Assembly (NCBI RefSeq): GCF_022807995.1 | Contig: NZ_CP094351.1 | Coordinates: 122,501 to 186,500, forward strand | Reading direction: 5' to 3' | Origin: Pseudomonas orientalis | Lineage (GTDB): Bacteria; Pseudomonadota; Gammaproteobacteria; Pseudomonadales; Pseudomonadaceae | DNA: 64,000 nucleotides | In this document: piece after piece, positions 40,112-48,709 of the stretch | How positions within the stretch are numbered: position 1 is the first letter of the stretch | Layout of the letters: every line of letters begins with the position of its first letter | The notes under the pieces: model-generated | Databases searched by the model: none | The model's input: the letters and a program-made list of their open reading frames with translations, nothing else | What the model was told of the DNA's origin: nothing | Translations under genes and position numbers: made by a program

Positions 40112-40783
40112 TTACGTACGCAATAACATGAACGTGACGTCGTCTTCGGTTGCGCACCCGTCAAGGGTACGTTCTACGATGGCCTTGAACTGGTCCTCGG
40201 CTGAGAGTTCGGCCCAGAATCCATCTGTCGCCATGATCCATGTCGTGTCTTGGGCAATCTGCATGGATTGAATGTGAGGCTCGTGAGCCCGTCGATGGCT
40301 CATGCAGTTGAGCAGTTTTTTGCGGGCTGGAGAATTGGCGATGAACGAATGGCTCAGATCGCCTTTCCAATTTGGACCACAGTGGGGTGAATTCACCCAG
40401 TTCAGGCGTTGAGACTTCTCCAGATGGCCCAGGCAGCAATCACCTGCGTGAATGGAGATCGCTGTGTGACCAACTACCAGCAATACAAGGTAGCTGGTGG
40501 ATGCGAAGGGAAAGTCTGGACAAATGTTTGAATGCACTTCGTCGAGGGAAGTCAGCACTAGCATCAGGGCGTGTTCAGGACGAGACACCACAATGGGTTG
40601 CGCATGGCGAAAACACTCAAGCAGGTGGTGACTCAAAGCGCTTGCCAATTCGCCACTCTTTGGTTTTGAAGTGCCGTCGGCAATTACATACAGGTCTGTG
40701 CCAGCATTGTGTGCCGAGCCGCTGACATCGCGGTTCTCTACCCTATCGGTTCCTTGCCGACTCAAGCTCAACTGCAGGATCAA
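40112..40783 (-). CDS. PP2C-like serine/threonine phosphatase of a three-gene cassette
   Basis: A compact 223-residue protein with the PP2C (PPM) motif set: ENRD at 16-19, ADGTSKPKSG at 35-44, an ASTS-type strand near 94, HAGD at 112-115, ATDGFW at 185-190 and EDDVT at 213-217. Metal-binding Asp36, Asp187 and Asp214/215 are kept, so activity is plausible. The canonical ADGMGG loop is altered to ADGTSK. There is no signal peptide or extra domain. Its ATG overlaps the stop of the nucleotidyltransferase gene by 4 bp. I know of no named system with exactly these three genes; a defence or toxin-antitoxin role is inference. Confidence 0.72.
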   Translation of the reverse strand: MILQLSLSRQGTDRVENRDVSGSAHNAGTDLYVIADGTSKPKSGELASALSHHLLECFRHAQPIVVSRPEHALMLVLTSLDEVHSNICPDFPFASTSYLVLLVVGHTAISIHAGDCCLGHLEKSQRLNWVNSPHCGPNWKGDLSHSFIANSPARKKLLNCMSHRRAHEPHIQSMQIAQDTTWIMATDGFWAELSAEDQFKAIVERTLDGCATEDDVTFMLLRT

Positions 40784-41493
40784 GCGGCCGCTCCAAATCC
40801 AATCAACGCGGTCAGTCGTTCGTGAATCAACGCCGCACGAGCTGGATCCTGGGCGGTGCTTTGGATCACGTCCTCAAATGCGGGTAACGCAAGCAGTGCC
40901 GTAAATTGTTCGCTCACGAAATGCCGCAGTTCGATAGGCGCTAGTTTCACTTCTTCGATGAGTTCTTCCCTGCCATCGACCAGGGCGATGATGTCTTCAA
41001 TGTCGTTGGACATCAGTACATCGCCACGACCGCGTCCCTGATAAGCCTGCAATTTGGCTGCGAGGAACCAAGGTGCTGCGAACAATCTGATCCGCGTTCC
41101 GTTGGGCAAGGTGTAGCCAATGGCGCGTTCTAACCCGCCCACGAACCAAGTATTGGCGAAGCCCAGGACGTTTGCCTGCGTCGGCATGAAATCGACTTTC
41201 AACTGGCCCAGTCGTAAACGGCAGGTTACCGAGTCTTGGCCAGTGTTTTTGAAACCTCGAGGTTTGAGTTTTTCTTCCAGCCGATACCAATCAGCGGTGC
41301 CTGTCAGATGAATGACCAAGTCCACATCATCGGTACCACGAATTGACTCCAGTGTGTATTCGTCAGTGATAAGCAAGACAGTGGTGCATCCACCGACAAA
41401 GGCAACTTGCTCGCATAACTCTTCGCCCAGAGCCCCGGCAACCTCCTCAAGCATTTGCAGCATCATTGTTCGGTTGGACGTCACAGTATCCAC
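40780..41493 (-). CDS. nucleotidyltransferase, AbiEii-like
   Basis: A 237-residue protein of the DNA polymerase beta-like nucleotidyltransferase fold. FVGGCTTVLL (GG at 34-35), TDDVDLVIH with the catalytic pair Asp56/Asp58, and the third acidic residue Asp101 in KVDFMP are all visible. The spacing between GG and DxD (about 20 residues, with an Arg at 52) resembles AbiEii/MenT and DUF6036 proteins. Such proteins can act as toxins by modifying tRNA or other targets. The start overlaps the winged-helix gene by 13 bp and the end overlaps the phosphatase gene by 4 bp. Target unknown. Confidence 0.75.
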   Translation of the reverse strand: MDTVTSNRTMMLQMLEEVAGALGEELCEQVAFVGGCTTVLLITDEYTLESIRGTDDVDLVIHLTGTADWYRLEEKLKPRGFKNTGQDSVTCRLRLGQLKVDFMPTQANVLGFANTWFVGGLERAIGYTLPNGTRIRLFAAPWFLAAKLQAYQGRGRGDVLMSNDIEDIIALVDGREELIEEVKLAPIELRHFVSEQFTALLALPAFEDVIQSTAQDPARAALIHERLTALIGFGAAA

Positions 41494-42170
41494 TCCCGCA
41501 GCATGGCGTCGGCGACTTTGGTCTCACGCGGTCCGCCGATGCGGATGGCATCAACGAGGGCCAGGAAATGATAGAGAAGCTCGTCTTTCTTCACGGCGCC
41601 GGGAACGGTTTTGTACAACGGTGTAATTGCCTGCCCTTTGCTTTTTCCGTAGGCATCTGGCCAGACGGGAATAAGGTCGCCTCCGCTCATCACTTTGCCT
41701 GCCAATACCGGTGCGGCAAAGGCCGTTGGAATGCCTCGGACGATAGCGCCAGGCTTAACCGGAAAAATATAGCGAATGCTGTGCGTAACTAAATCGAGCA
41801 GCGCTGTGCTTCTTACCAACGGGACTCCATCGATGTGCCTTGTATAAATCAAGCCGATTTCCCTGCAACGATTCAGGGATGAAGACACTTCGGTTTTGCT
41901 CAGACCCAAAGCTGAGGACAGAGCTCTCACAGAGTAGTTTTGCGAAGCGTGTTCTTCAGAATCCTCGTCTGCGTCATCCCAGCCGCGCCAGTCCTCCATG
42001 GTTGAAAGTTGAACGGTTTCGAAGTTCTCAATATAGGCCGGAAGACTTTGAAAACCGAGGGCCGCGGTCTCTTTTTCCACAGAAAACGCCCGTTTTTTTA
42101 CGCGCTCCCCTTTTGCCTGTAGTTCGAGGCTGATCAGTTTGAAGAGGACTAGGATGTCTTGACTTTTCAT
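41481..42170 (-). CDS. winged-helix (MarR-like) protein heading a three-gene cassette
   Basis: A 229-residue protein from the ATG at 42170 (MKSQDILVLFKLISLELQ). A longer frame to 42281 would run through a palindrome and is rejected. A likely helix-turn-helix is NYSVRALSSALGLSKTEVSSSLNRCREIGLI near residues 77-107, followed by a wing and a C-terminal part of unknown fold (VKPGAIVRGIPTAFAAPVL). It may act as antitoxin or autorepressor for the nucleotidyltransferase, which it overlaps by 13 bp. Base composition is less GC-rich than neighbouring genes by eye, a sign of transfer. Confidence 0.72.
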   Translation of the reverse strand: MKSQDILVLFKLISLELQAKGERVKKRAFSVEKETAALGFQSLPAYIENFETVQLSTMEDWRGWDDADEDSEEHASQNYSVRALSSALGLSKTEVSSSLNRCREIGLIYTRHIDGVPLVRSTALLDLVTHSIRYIFPVKPGAIVRGIPTAFAAPVLAGKVMSGGDLIPVWPDAYGKSKGQAITPLYKTVPGAVKKDELLYHFLALVDAIRIGGPRETKVADAMLREWIL

Positions 42171-42186
42171 ATGGCCCCAAAAGGTT

Positions 42187-42216
42187 AGTGTCCTCTGTCC
42201 GCGGACAGAGGACACT
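42187..42216. promoter_or_regulatory. perfect 30-bp palindrome before the three-gene cassette
   Basis: Fifteen-base arms read as exact reverse complements around the centre CCG|CGG (core TCTGTCCGCGGACAGA). It lies 16 bp before the winged-helix start codon. A TTGACA at 42240-42245 on the minus strand could be a -35, but no good -10 lies at the right distance. The site may be an operator for the winged-helix protein. Alternatively the hairpin, followed by CCTTTTGG, could end the DUF3142 transcript. Confidence 0.75.
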
Positions 42217-42241
42217 TTCTTGCATACAATCAGCCAGCGTG

Positions 42242-42946
42242 TCAACGGTTCTGCAAAAACACTACATATCCCCGAAACCACTCACTCCCCTGCAAATACC
42301 CCGGCGCTTGCCACTCACCCCCTTGAATCAAGCCGATCTTGAACGGCACGCCGAGCCGATTCATCCGCGGCAAATACGCCGCGTAATCCGGGATGCTTTG
42401 ACGTCCTTGATAGGTCTGCACCACCACTTCATCCACCATACCTTTGAGCTGGGCGATGGCGGCCGGGTCGGCGTTGCTGCTCCAATCCATCAGGCCGGTG
42501 ATGCTCAGGCGCAGGTCGGCGGGCAGGCGTTGGCGCAGGTCGCGCAGGAAGGCGGCGTATTCATGCAGATATTGTGTGCGGGCGTCGAAGTCGATCTGGA
42601 TGCCGATGACGGGATTGCCCGCGTCACGCCAGCGTTGCACCTGGCCGAGCACCTGGGTGTATACCCGTTCCGGCCAGCGCAGGGTGTGGGCGCGGTAGAC
42701 CACCCAGACTTCGCCTTGGGTGAGGCGCGGTACGCTGATGCCCTGAGCGATCAATTGCACGCCGCGCTGTGGCGCGCGGCGGGTGGAGTTGATCTGGCCT
42801 TGCAGGATGTACAGGGTTCTGGCCTGCTTGATCACCGGCTGGGGCGTGACACCGCTCCACAGCCAGAAGGCGTCATAGTCGCGGGCGTCGACGGTGCCGA
42901 AGGCCGGGTTTGCCAGCAACAGCAAGCCCAGCCATAGGGTTTTCAC
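42242..42946 (-). CDS. DUF3142-domain exported protein
   Basis: A 234-residue protein from a GTG at 42946 that overlaps the TGA of the upstream gene (GTGA). This start gives a signal peptide MKTLWLGLLLLANPAFG. The mature part begins DARDYDAFWLWSGVTPQP, typical of DUF3142, and has TIM-barrel-like strands (VIGIQIDFDARTQYLHEY, VDEVVVQTYQGRQSI) that suggest a glycoside-hydrolase-like fold. The function is unknown. It is cotranscribed with the large exported protein before it. Confidence 0.78.
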   Translation of the reverse strand: MKTLWLGLLLLANPAFGTVDARDYDAFWLWSGVTPQPVIKQARTLYILQGQINSTRRAPQRGVQLIAQGISVPRLTQGEVWVVYRAHTLRWPERVYTQVLGQVQRWRDAGNPVIGIQIDFDARTQYLHEYAAFLRDLRQRLPADLRLSITGLMDWSSNADPAAIAQLKGMVDEVVVQTYQGRQSIPDYAAYLPRMNRLGVPFKIGLIQGGEWQAPGYLQGSEWFRGYVVFLQNR

Positions 42947-45105
42947 CAGTAGTACTGCAGCGATTTGCCCCAATGGGTGTCGGCGTAGCCGCTCTTGAGC
43001 TGGCGGAACCAGCCCTTGCGCACGGCCGGCGCAACGTCTTCGCCGCCGCAACTGTTGTAGCCGGCCGGCGCGTAGCAATTGATGGCGCGGAACAGCGCAT
43101 AAGCCTTGTCGGTTTTCGATGCCTTGGCGTTGGCGATCACCTGCTTGTAGCCGTCCAGGCGCGAGAAGGTTTCACCCTTGAAGTCCGAGGCGGTGCTGCC
43201 CAGGCTGCCGGCGGCGCGGGGTTGTTCCAGGGGCATGCCGTCCAGGCCGTTGCGCAGGATGAACTCACCGAAGCAGTTCAAGGCGTGCGGGTTTTTGGCG
43301 TCGTCCTGCAAGGTCGCGGCGGTTTGCGCGATGCTTGGGCAGGCGTAGCCGGATTCGGCCTTGTCGCCGTTCCACTGGAACAGCTTCAAGGTCTGGCCGC
43401 TGGTGTAGGTGTAGCCCAGGCTGGTGCCGAGCTTGTCTTCGGAGAACGAGGCGTGCTTGAGGTCGTCGGCGAAGGTCGCGAACTGGCTGTGCAGCAGGTC
43501 TTTATAGAGCAGCACGAATTGCGCGCTCTGGCGTTCCGTCGGGTCGCTGGCATTGGCGATCTGCTGGCGCAGCAGGTCGGGACCGGCGACGTTGCGCAGC
43601 AGGATGTAGCGCACCTGTTTGGCGCTGATCGGCGAGTCGGCGGCGAATACCTTGGCCAATTGGCCGCTGCGCTCGTAATTCATCGCCAGGGCCAGCTCCA
43701 GCTGGTCGCGTTGCAGCGGCTGCTTGGCCAGGGGCAGCAGTTGCAGCCACAGGGCTTGCGCACCTGCCCAGTCTTGTTTGGCCTCCAACGCAAGGGCGCG
43801 AAGGGTTTGTTGGCTGAAGGCGAGGTAATTTAGATTCGATGGTACATCTGCGGGCAGATACTTGAGAGCAGCGTCGGGCTGATGCTCGACGTACAGCGCA
43901 TACGCCGCTTGCAGGTAGTCGAACAAGGCCGGCTCGTTGGCGAAGGTGCTCTTTTGCTTGTCGAGGTCTTCGCGGCTCAACAGGGGCGTGGTGTGGGCGC
44001 GCATCGCCATCAGGTCGCTGACGCCTTGCAGCATCGGGCTGTTCGCCGCTTTGTTGCCGACCATCAGCAGCTTGAGGTCGGCCTCTTCCACCAGTTCATC
44101 CACGCTGACATTGCGCTGGGCGTCGTTGGCCTCGGTGAATTGCCAGGTAAAGTCTTCGGCAAGCCTGGCATCGTCGTTCGCCAGCCAGTGCACCCGACGC
44201 AGCAGGCCACGGGCGGACGCCACGTAATCGCCTTGCGGATACGTTTTCAGGTAACCGAGAAAGCCTTGTTCGGCGTCGTTCAACGCGGGCTTATCCACCT
44301 GCTCGCGCTGCGGCATGCCGTATTCGTCGAAGGCCTGGGCCTGGGCCTGGTTCAGCGAGGTGCGCGCGGTCATGTACAGCGCGGTTTCCTTCAGCCAGGG
44401 CACATCGCTGGTCGTCGCGGCGGCGAAACCGCGCTCGGCATCACCGAAGCGGCCACTGTAGAAGTCAGCGGCGGCCTGCAAATAAGTGCGGAACACCTGG
44501 GCGTTGGCCGAGGGGGTCAATTGCGCGTCCACTACCTGGCCGTCCCAGTCACAGGTTGTCAGCAGCTGTAAACGTGCTTTGACCAACACATCCCGCTCTG
44601 CCGGTGGCATATCGGCCTTGATCACCTGGCTGATAAACGCCATGGCGCTGTCATCATCATTGCTGCGGCAGCGGCTGCCTTCACCATTGAGGAAGGCTTC
44701 GCCGGCGGTCTTGTATTCCTCACGCTTGATGCCCAGCGGCTGGAGCAGGGTGTCGAGCTCGGCGGTGCGTGAGTCGTCCGCCTGGTTGTCGGGCTCATCA
44801 TTTGCGGCCGGGATCGGCACCAGGCGGTATACCGGAAACGGCACCGGGCCGAAGCCTTGGGCCAAGTCGTCTTCGCCCAGGGCATTGGGGGTCAGCGGCG
44901 CGGCTTTTTTATCGGCCAGCAACAGGCGCAGGTTGACCCGGCTATCGTTGCCCGGGCTGAGAAAAGGCTGGTTGCTGCAGGGTTCAAGACTGTCACGCGA
45001 CACCCGCCAGTCGGGGTAGCACGAATCGTCGGAACTGGCCTGGGCCGCCAGGGGAATACCGGCCAGCAGAGCCAGAGCCAGAGGTGACAGCAAACCGATA
45101 CGCAT
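42943..45105 (-). CDS. large exported protein of unknown function
   Basis: A 720-residue protein with a signal peptide (MRIGLLSPLALALLAGIPLAAQA) and then SSDDSCYPDWRVSRDSLEPC. Much of the rest is alpha-helical with Ala/Leu-rich repeats suggestive of a TPR-like solenoid (for example AGDARGFAAA-type and LEAKQDWAGAQALWLQLLPL), though no clean motif was found. The C-terminal part is Cys-containing (NCYAPAGYNSCGGEDVAP). Conserved hypothetical in Pseudomonas as far as I can tell. It is translationally coupled to the DUF3142 gene and divergent from a GT39 glycosyltransferase gene. Confidence 0.72.
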   Translation of the reverse strand: MRIGLLSPLALALLAGIPLAAQASSDDSCYPDWRVSRDSLEPCSNQPFLSPGNDSRVNLRLLLADKKAAPLTPNALGEDDLAQGFGPVPFPVYRLVPIPAANDEPDNQADDSRTAELDTLLQPLGIKREEYKTAGEAFLNGEGSRCRSNDDDSAMAFISQVIKADMPPAERDVLVKARLQLLTTCDWDGQVVDAQLTPSANAQVFRTYLQAAADFYSGRFGDAERGFAAATTSDVPWLKETALYMTARTSLNQAQAQAFDEYGMPQREQVDKPALNDAEQGFLGYLKTYPQGDYVASARGLLRRVHWLANDDARLAEDFTWQFTEANDAQRNVSVDELVEEADLKLLMVGNKAANSPMLQGVSDLMAMRAHTTPLLSREDLDKQKSTFANEPALFDYLQAAYALYVEHQPDAALKYLPADVPSNLNYLAFSQQTLRALALEAKQDWAGAQALWLQLLPLAKQPLQRDQLELALAMNYERSGQLAKVFAADSPISAKQVRYILLRNVAGPDLLRQQIANASDPTERQSAQFVLLYKDLLHSQFATFADDLKHASFSEDKLGTSLGYTYTSGQTLKLFQWNGDKAESGYACPSIAQTAATLQDDAKNPHALNCFGEFILRNGLDGMPLEQPRAAGSLGSTASDFKGETFSRLDGYKQVIANAKASKTDKAYALFRAINCYAPAGYNSCGGEDVAPAVRKGWFRQLKSGYADTHWGKSLQYYW

Positions 45106-45296
45106 AACGTTTCCTTGATCCTGAGTCCGTGGAGGAGGGCAATCATAGCCTGATCCTACGAGTGCTTCGGTGAAGGCCTACGCAAATTGTTGATTTGTCC
45201 GATTCCAGCAACGGCCCCTGGGCTTTTGGCCTAAAGTGGCGGTGTTTGCGCATGGGCAGTGTTTGTCCTGTAGAGGGCAGTTGTAACGGAGTCGAT

Positions 45297-46877
45297 ATGC
45301 GTCGGTCTGTGGTAGAGCAAAATGGAAAAAGCCGGGCCTTGCCTGCGCTCAATCGCCTGACCTGGGAAGGCGCCGGCTGGCTTGGCCGCCTCTGGTGGGT
45401 GCCGATCCTGGCGCTGGCCATGGTCTTGCGCTTTTATCACCTGACGTCGGCGGCGATCTGGGGTGACGAAGGCTCAAGCCTCTTGCTCAGCGAATACGCG
45501 GTGAGCGACCTGTGGTTTCACGCCGCTCACGATGTGCACCCGCCGCTGTATTTTCTGCTGCTGCGCGGCTGGATCGAAATGTTTGGCGACAGCATCTGGT
45601 CGATCAGAAGCATGAGCGCCATCCCCGGTGCCGTCGTGGTGGGCCTGGGTATCTGGCTGACGCGGCAACTGTCCACCCGTCGCGCCGCAGTGCTGGCGGG
45701 CATCCTGCTGGCACTGCTGCCGACGGCGGTGCGCTACAGCCAGGAAGTGCGCATGTATTCGCTGCTCGGTGTATGGCTGTTGGGGGCGACGCTGGCGCTG
45801 GTCTACTGGACGCGCCAACCCGAGCGCACACGTTATCTGGCCGCCTATGTGCTGTTGATGAGCGCCGGTTTCTACACCCATTACTTCACGGCGCTGTGCG
45901 TGCTGGTGCACTGGACATACCTGGGGCTGCAGCCGCCCGGCCAGCGTTTGATCACGCGCCCGGCATGGTGGGTGGCCAACGCCGCGATTGTGGTGTTGTA
46001 CCTGCCCTGGCTGCCGAACCTCCTGGACCTGGTGCAGCACGTCGAACAACTCAAGGTAGGCGGGGACATTGGTTGGGAAGAGCCGGTCAGCCTGCTGTCC
46101 CTGCCCTCGATGATCTGGCAGTTCGTGTTGCAGGATGAAGGCGTTGATCTCTGGGCGCCGCTGTTCTGGATGTTTCCGCTGTGGTTGGTCGCGGTGGTCC
46201 TGGTGACGGCATGGCGCAACCCCGGGGCTCATTTGCCTGCATTGTTTTTCCTGCTGCCGTTGCTGTTGGTGTACGGCGTGTCGTTTATCTCGCCGGTCTT
46301 TATCGAGCGCTATCTCACGGTGTACGCCCTGGGCTTGCCGATCGTCCTGGCAATGGCCATCGACCGCTTGCCGTCACGCCTGTCATGGTTGGGCGCAGCG
46401 CAGTTGGTGCTGTTTGTTGGCATGGAACTGCTGGGCCTGAAGAACAACTTCGAGGTGGATGAGCAGGATCAATTCAACGTGCCGGTGGAGTTCGTCAATC
46501 GTAATTACCAGGAAGACGACCGCATCGTCCTCAGCGACATGATGTGGTACCTCAGCTACGTGTATTACGACCAGACCGACGCGCAGTTGCAGCTTTACAC
46601 CCCGCCCAAACCCGACGGCACCTCGACGCGACCGAATGCCTATGGCTTCGGCACGCTGGTGGACCAGGACGGCGGACGCATCTATCTGGATCGCCTGTCA
46701 GCACTGCCTGTCCAAACTCGGCGGGTATGGTTGATCAGCAGCAACGAAGCGCCGGATGAATTCGCGCCGCTGCCGAACGGCTGGCGCGAACTCAGTCGCC
46801 AGGACGGCGGAGGCGCCAGGGCGCGGTTGTTCGTGTTATGCAACGTACCGGCGCCGCAGCCTGAAGGCTGTCGCTAG
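45297..46877 (+). CDS. glycosyltransferase family 39 (ArnT/PMT-like) membrane protein
   Basis: A 526-residue polytopic membrane protein from the ATG at 45297, where AACGGAG lies upstream; frames starting at 45195 or 45252 lack such a site. The first periplasmic loop holds WGDEGSS and HPPLYF, the Asp-Glu signature of lipid-linked-sugar transferases of this family. About 10-12 membrane helices follow, then a soluble C-terminal domain of roughly 130 residues. It probably moves a sugar from a polyprenyl carrier to an unknown envelope acceptor. It is divergent from the large exported protein. Confidence 0.85.
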   Translation: MRRSVVEQNGKSRALPALNRLTWEGAGWLGRLWWVPILALAMVLRFYHLTSAAIWGDEGSSLLLSEYAVSDLWFHAAHDVHPPLYFLLLRGWIEMFGDSIWSIRSMSAIPGAVVVGLGIWLTRQLSTRRAAVLAGILLALLPTAVRYSQEVRMYSLLGVWLLGATLALVYWTRQPERTRYLAAYVLLMSAGFYTHYFTALCVLVHWTYLGLQPPGQRLITRPAWWVANAAIVVLYLPWLPNLLDLVQHVEQLKVGGDIGWEEPVSLLSLPSMIWQFVLQDEGVDLWAPLFWMFPLWLVAVVLVTAWRNPGAHLPALFFLLPLLLVYGVSFISPVFIERYLTVYALGLPIVLAMAIDRLPSRLSWLGAAQLVLFVGMELLGLKNNFEVDEQDQFNVPVEFVNRNYQEDDRIVLSDMMWYLSYVYYDQTDAQLQLYTPPKPDGTSTRPNAYGFGTLVDQDGGRIYLDRLSALPVQTRRVWLISSNEAPDEFAPLPNGWRELSRQDGGGARARLFVLCNVPAPQPEGCR

Positions 46878-46982
46878 ACGCTCCTGAAAGGGCTCGCTCT
46901 TGAACAGGCTTGTGAGGAACATTCCATGGAGTCGCCCTGTGCAGCGAGTTGAATCTGAAGTCCCAGGGTGGGCGAGCGGTGT

Positions 46983-47040
46983 AAAAAAATATCCAAAGAA
47001 ATGCAGGGATAAAAAAAAAAATGGTGAGCGGTAAAAAAAA
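46983..47040. other. three A-tracts before the Fic gene
   Basis: Runs of 7 (46983-46989), 11 (47011-47021) and 8 (47033-47040) adenines are set in a short AT-rich stretch 45-100 bp before the Fic start codon. They could bend DNA or act as an UP-type element, and the 11-base run could vary in length. No clear promoter was fixed. Confidence 0.5.
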
Positions 47041-47085
47041 CTGGGCTTTAATCGCTCAAGTGAATTTTTTCTGGAAGGGCTCGCC

Positions 47086-48558
47086 ATGCCGACAGTCGGA
47101 TACGCTCATCTGTGTGAGGCGCTGGATCTAAAAGTGATCGCACCGCTGCGGGCTGCGATGATCAAGCCGGTGACTAGGATTTCTCTGATCGGTGGCTGCC
47201 TGGCGGTGCCCCATTCGGTGGCGCCTGCCCAGCATGCGCTGTTTGAGCACGTACTGTTTGCACTTAAGCATGAAGGGGTGAATCTGGCGATACTTGCCCA
47301 AGTGTTCGAACAGCTCGGCCCAGAGCCGTTCCTAGAGGCGCTGGCCGACTCGCCCAACGGTGCGTTTATCCGAAAAGCCTGTTTTCTTTGGGAAGGCTTT
47401 ACCGGGAAAATGCTTGATCACGCCCTTCCTGTTCGTGGGCGCGTCGTTCCCTTGTTCGACCCCCAGCGCTATGTGACTGGCCCCAGTATTCGCAACAGTC
47501 GTTGGCGAGTGGATTTCAATGGTTTGGGCTCTTTGCATTATTGCGCCACCGTAGAGCGAACGCCTGAGCTGGAAGCGTTGTTGGCGCTTGATGTATTGGC
47601 TCGCGCCAAATCCTTCATGGCCACCCTCCCACCCGAAATGATGGACCGCGCCATCCAGTGGGCGTACCTGCACGAAACCCGCGATTCATTTGCCATCGAA
47701 AAAGAACAACCCAGCGAAGAAAAATCCCGTCGCTTCGTTCAACTCCTGCGCCAGGCCCACGAAGGCCGTTTGCTCACCGAGGACTACTTGGTCGAGCTGC
47801 AAAACAGCACCGTCTCCAACCCCTTCGACAAAGCCGTCGCGTTTCGCCACGAACAGAACCATCTGCACAACGGGCTGCGCGGCGCAGCCGGTGTGAGCTA
47901 CGTACCGCCCGCCCCCGCGCTTTGCCAGGAATTGATGGAGGAGCTGATGGCCTTCGCCAACCAGCCCGTGCGAGACGTCGATCCTTTGGTTGCGGCGGCG
48001 GTCACCGCTTTCGGCTTCGTCTTCCTGCACCCGTTCATGGACGGTAATGGGCGCCTGTCTCGCTTCCTGATTCACCAGACGCTTTGCCACTACGGTGCAT
48101 TGGAAAACGGCTTGTTGTTACCGGTCTCCGTCGCCATGAAGCACGAAGAGCAAGCCTACCTGGAGGCGCTGAAAACCTTTTCCCAGCCAACCCGTGAATT
48201 CTGGAACGTCACCTGGCTGGAGGCGGAGCATATGGCCTTTGACTTCATCGGCCATCCCTCGATCTACCGCTACTGGGATGCGACCCGCTGCGTCGAATTC
48301 ACCCTGCAAATGGCCCGCCGTGCCTTGGAAGTGGAACTGCGCGAAGAAACCGAATTCCTCGATCGCTACGACCGTGTGATCAAGGCGGTGAACCAACGCT
48401 ACGACGTTCGTGGGAGTGATTTGTCGAAGCTGGTGATGATGTGCCTGGATAACGAGGGGAAGGTCTCGAAGCACCGGCGTAAGCAGTTTCAGTACAGCGT
48501 GGCGGAAGAGGTGTTCGGGTTTATTGAAGAGGAGACCATGAGGTTGATTGGCGAGTAA
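47086..48558 (+). CDS. Fic-domain protein (probable AMP transferase)
   Basis: A 490-residue protein with a central Fic domain carrying the complete active-site motif HPFMDGNGRLSR (His315), which implies AMP transfer to a protein hydroxyl. Before it, DSFAIEKE (Ser201-Glu205) fits the N-terminal inhibitory motif S/TxxxE(G/N) except that Lys follows the Glu; this placement is typical of class II Fic proteins. Residues 1-190 and the C-terminal 100 residues are of unknown fold. GGAAGGG precedes the ATG. No separate antitoxin gene is adjacent. Target unknown. Confidence 0.88.
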   Translation: MPTVGYAHLCEALDLKVIAPLRAAMIKPVTRISLIGGCLAVPHSVAPAQHALFEHVLFALKHEGVNLAILAQVFEQLGPEPFLEALADSPNGAFIRKACFLWEGFTGKMLDHALPVRGRVVPLFDPQRYVTGPSIRNSRWRVDFNGLGSLHYCATVERTPELEALLALDVLARAKSFMATLPPEMMDRAIQWAYLHETRDSFAIEKEQPSEEKSRRFVQLLRQAHEGRLLTEDYLVELQNSTVSNPFDKAVAFRHEQNHLHNGLRGAAGVSYVPPAPALCQELMEELMAFANQPVRDVDPLVAAAVTAFGFVFLHPFMDGNGRLSRFLIHQTLCHYGALENGLLLPVSVAMKHEEQAYLEALKTFSQPTREFWNVTWLEAEHMAFDFIGHPSIYRYWDATRCVEFTLQMARRALEVELREETEFLDRYDRVIKAVNQRYDVRGSDLSKLVMMCLDNEGKVSKHRRKQFQYSVAEEVFGFIEEETMRLIGE

Positions 48559-48677
48559 AAGGGCGATTGCTCACAGATCTAAATGTGGGAGGAGGCTGTG
48601 GTGTGCCACTGAATCGCTCCATCCATCGAGAAACTGTTTCAAAACTTGACGACGACTCGTCCCTCCATCATATTAAT

Positions 48678-48693
48678 AGTTAGCAAACTAACT
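48678..48693. promoter_or_regulatory. inverted repeat upstream of the MarR gene
   Basis: AGTTAG-CAAA-CTAACT lies 16 bp before the MarR start codon. MarR proteins usually repress their own promoters at such sites, so autoregulation of the efflux operon is likely. Confidence 0.6.
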
Positions 48694-48709
48694 GTATGCA
48701 AGCTATCCA

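Noticed and set aside
42170..42281. Upstream extension of the winged-helix gene to 42281
   Set aside because: It would translate through the 30-bp palindrome and the end of the DUF3142 gene, and gives an unlikely N-terminus.
48582..48610. Possible REP sequence after the Fic gene
   Set aside because: Only AAATGTGGGAGGAGGCTG is left, without an inverted partner or the CTTGCCCCC core; too degraded to list as an element.
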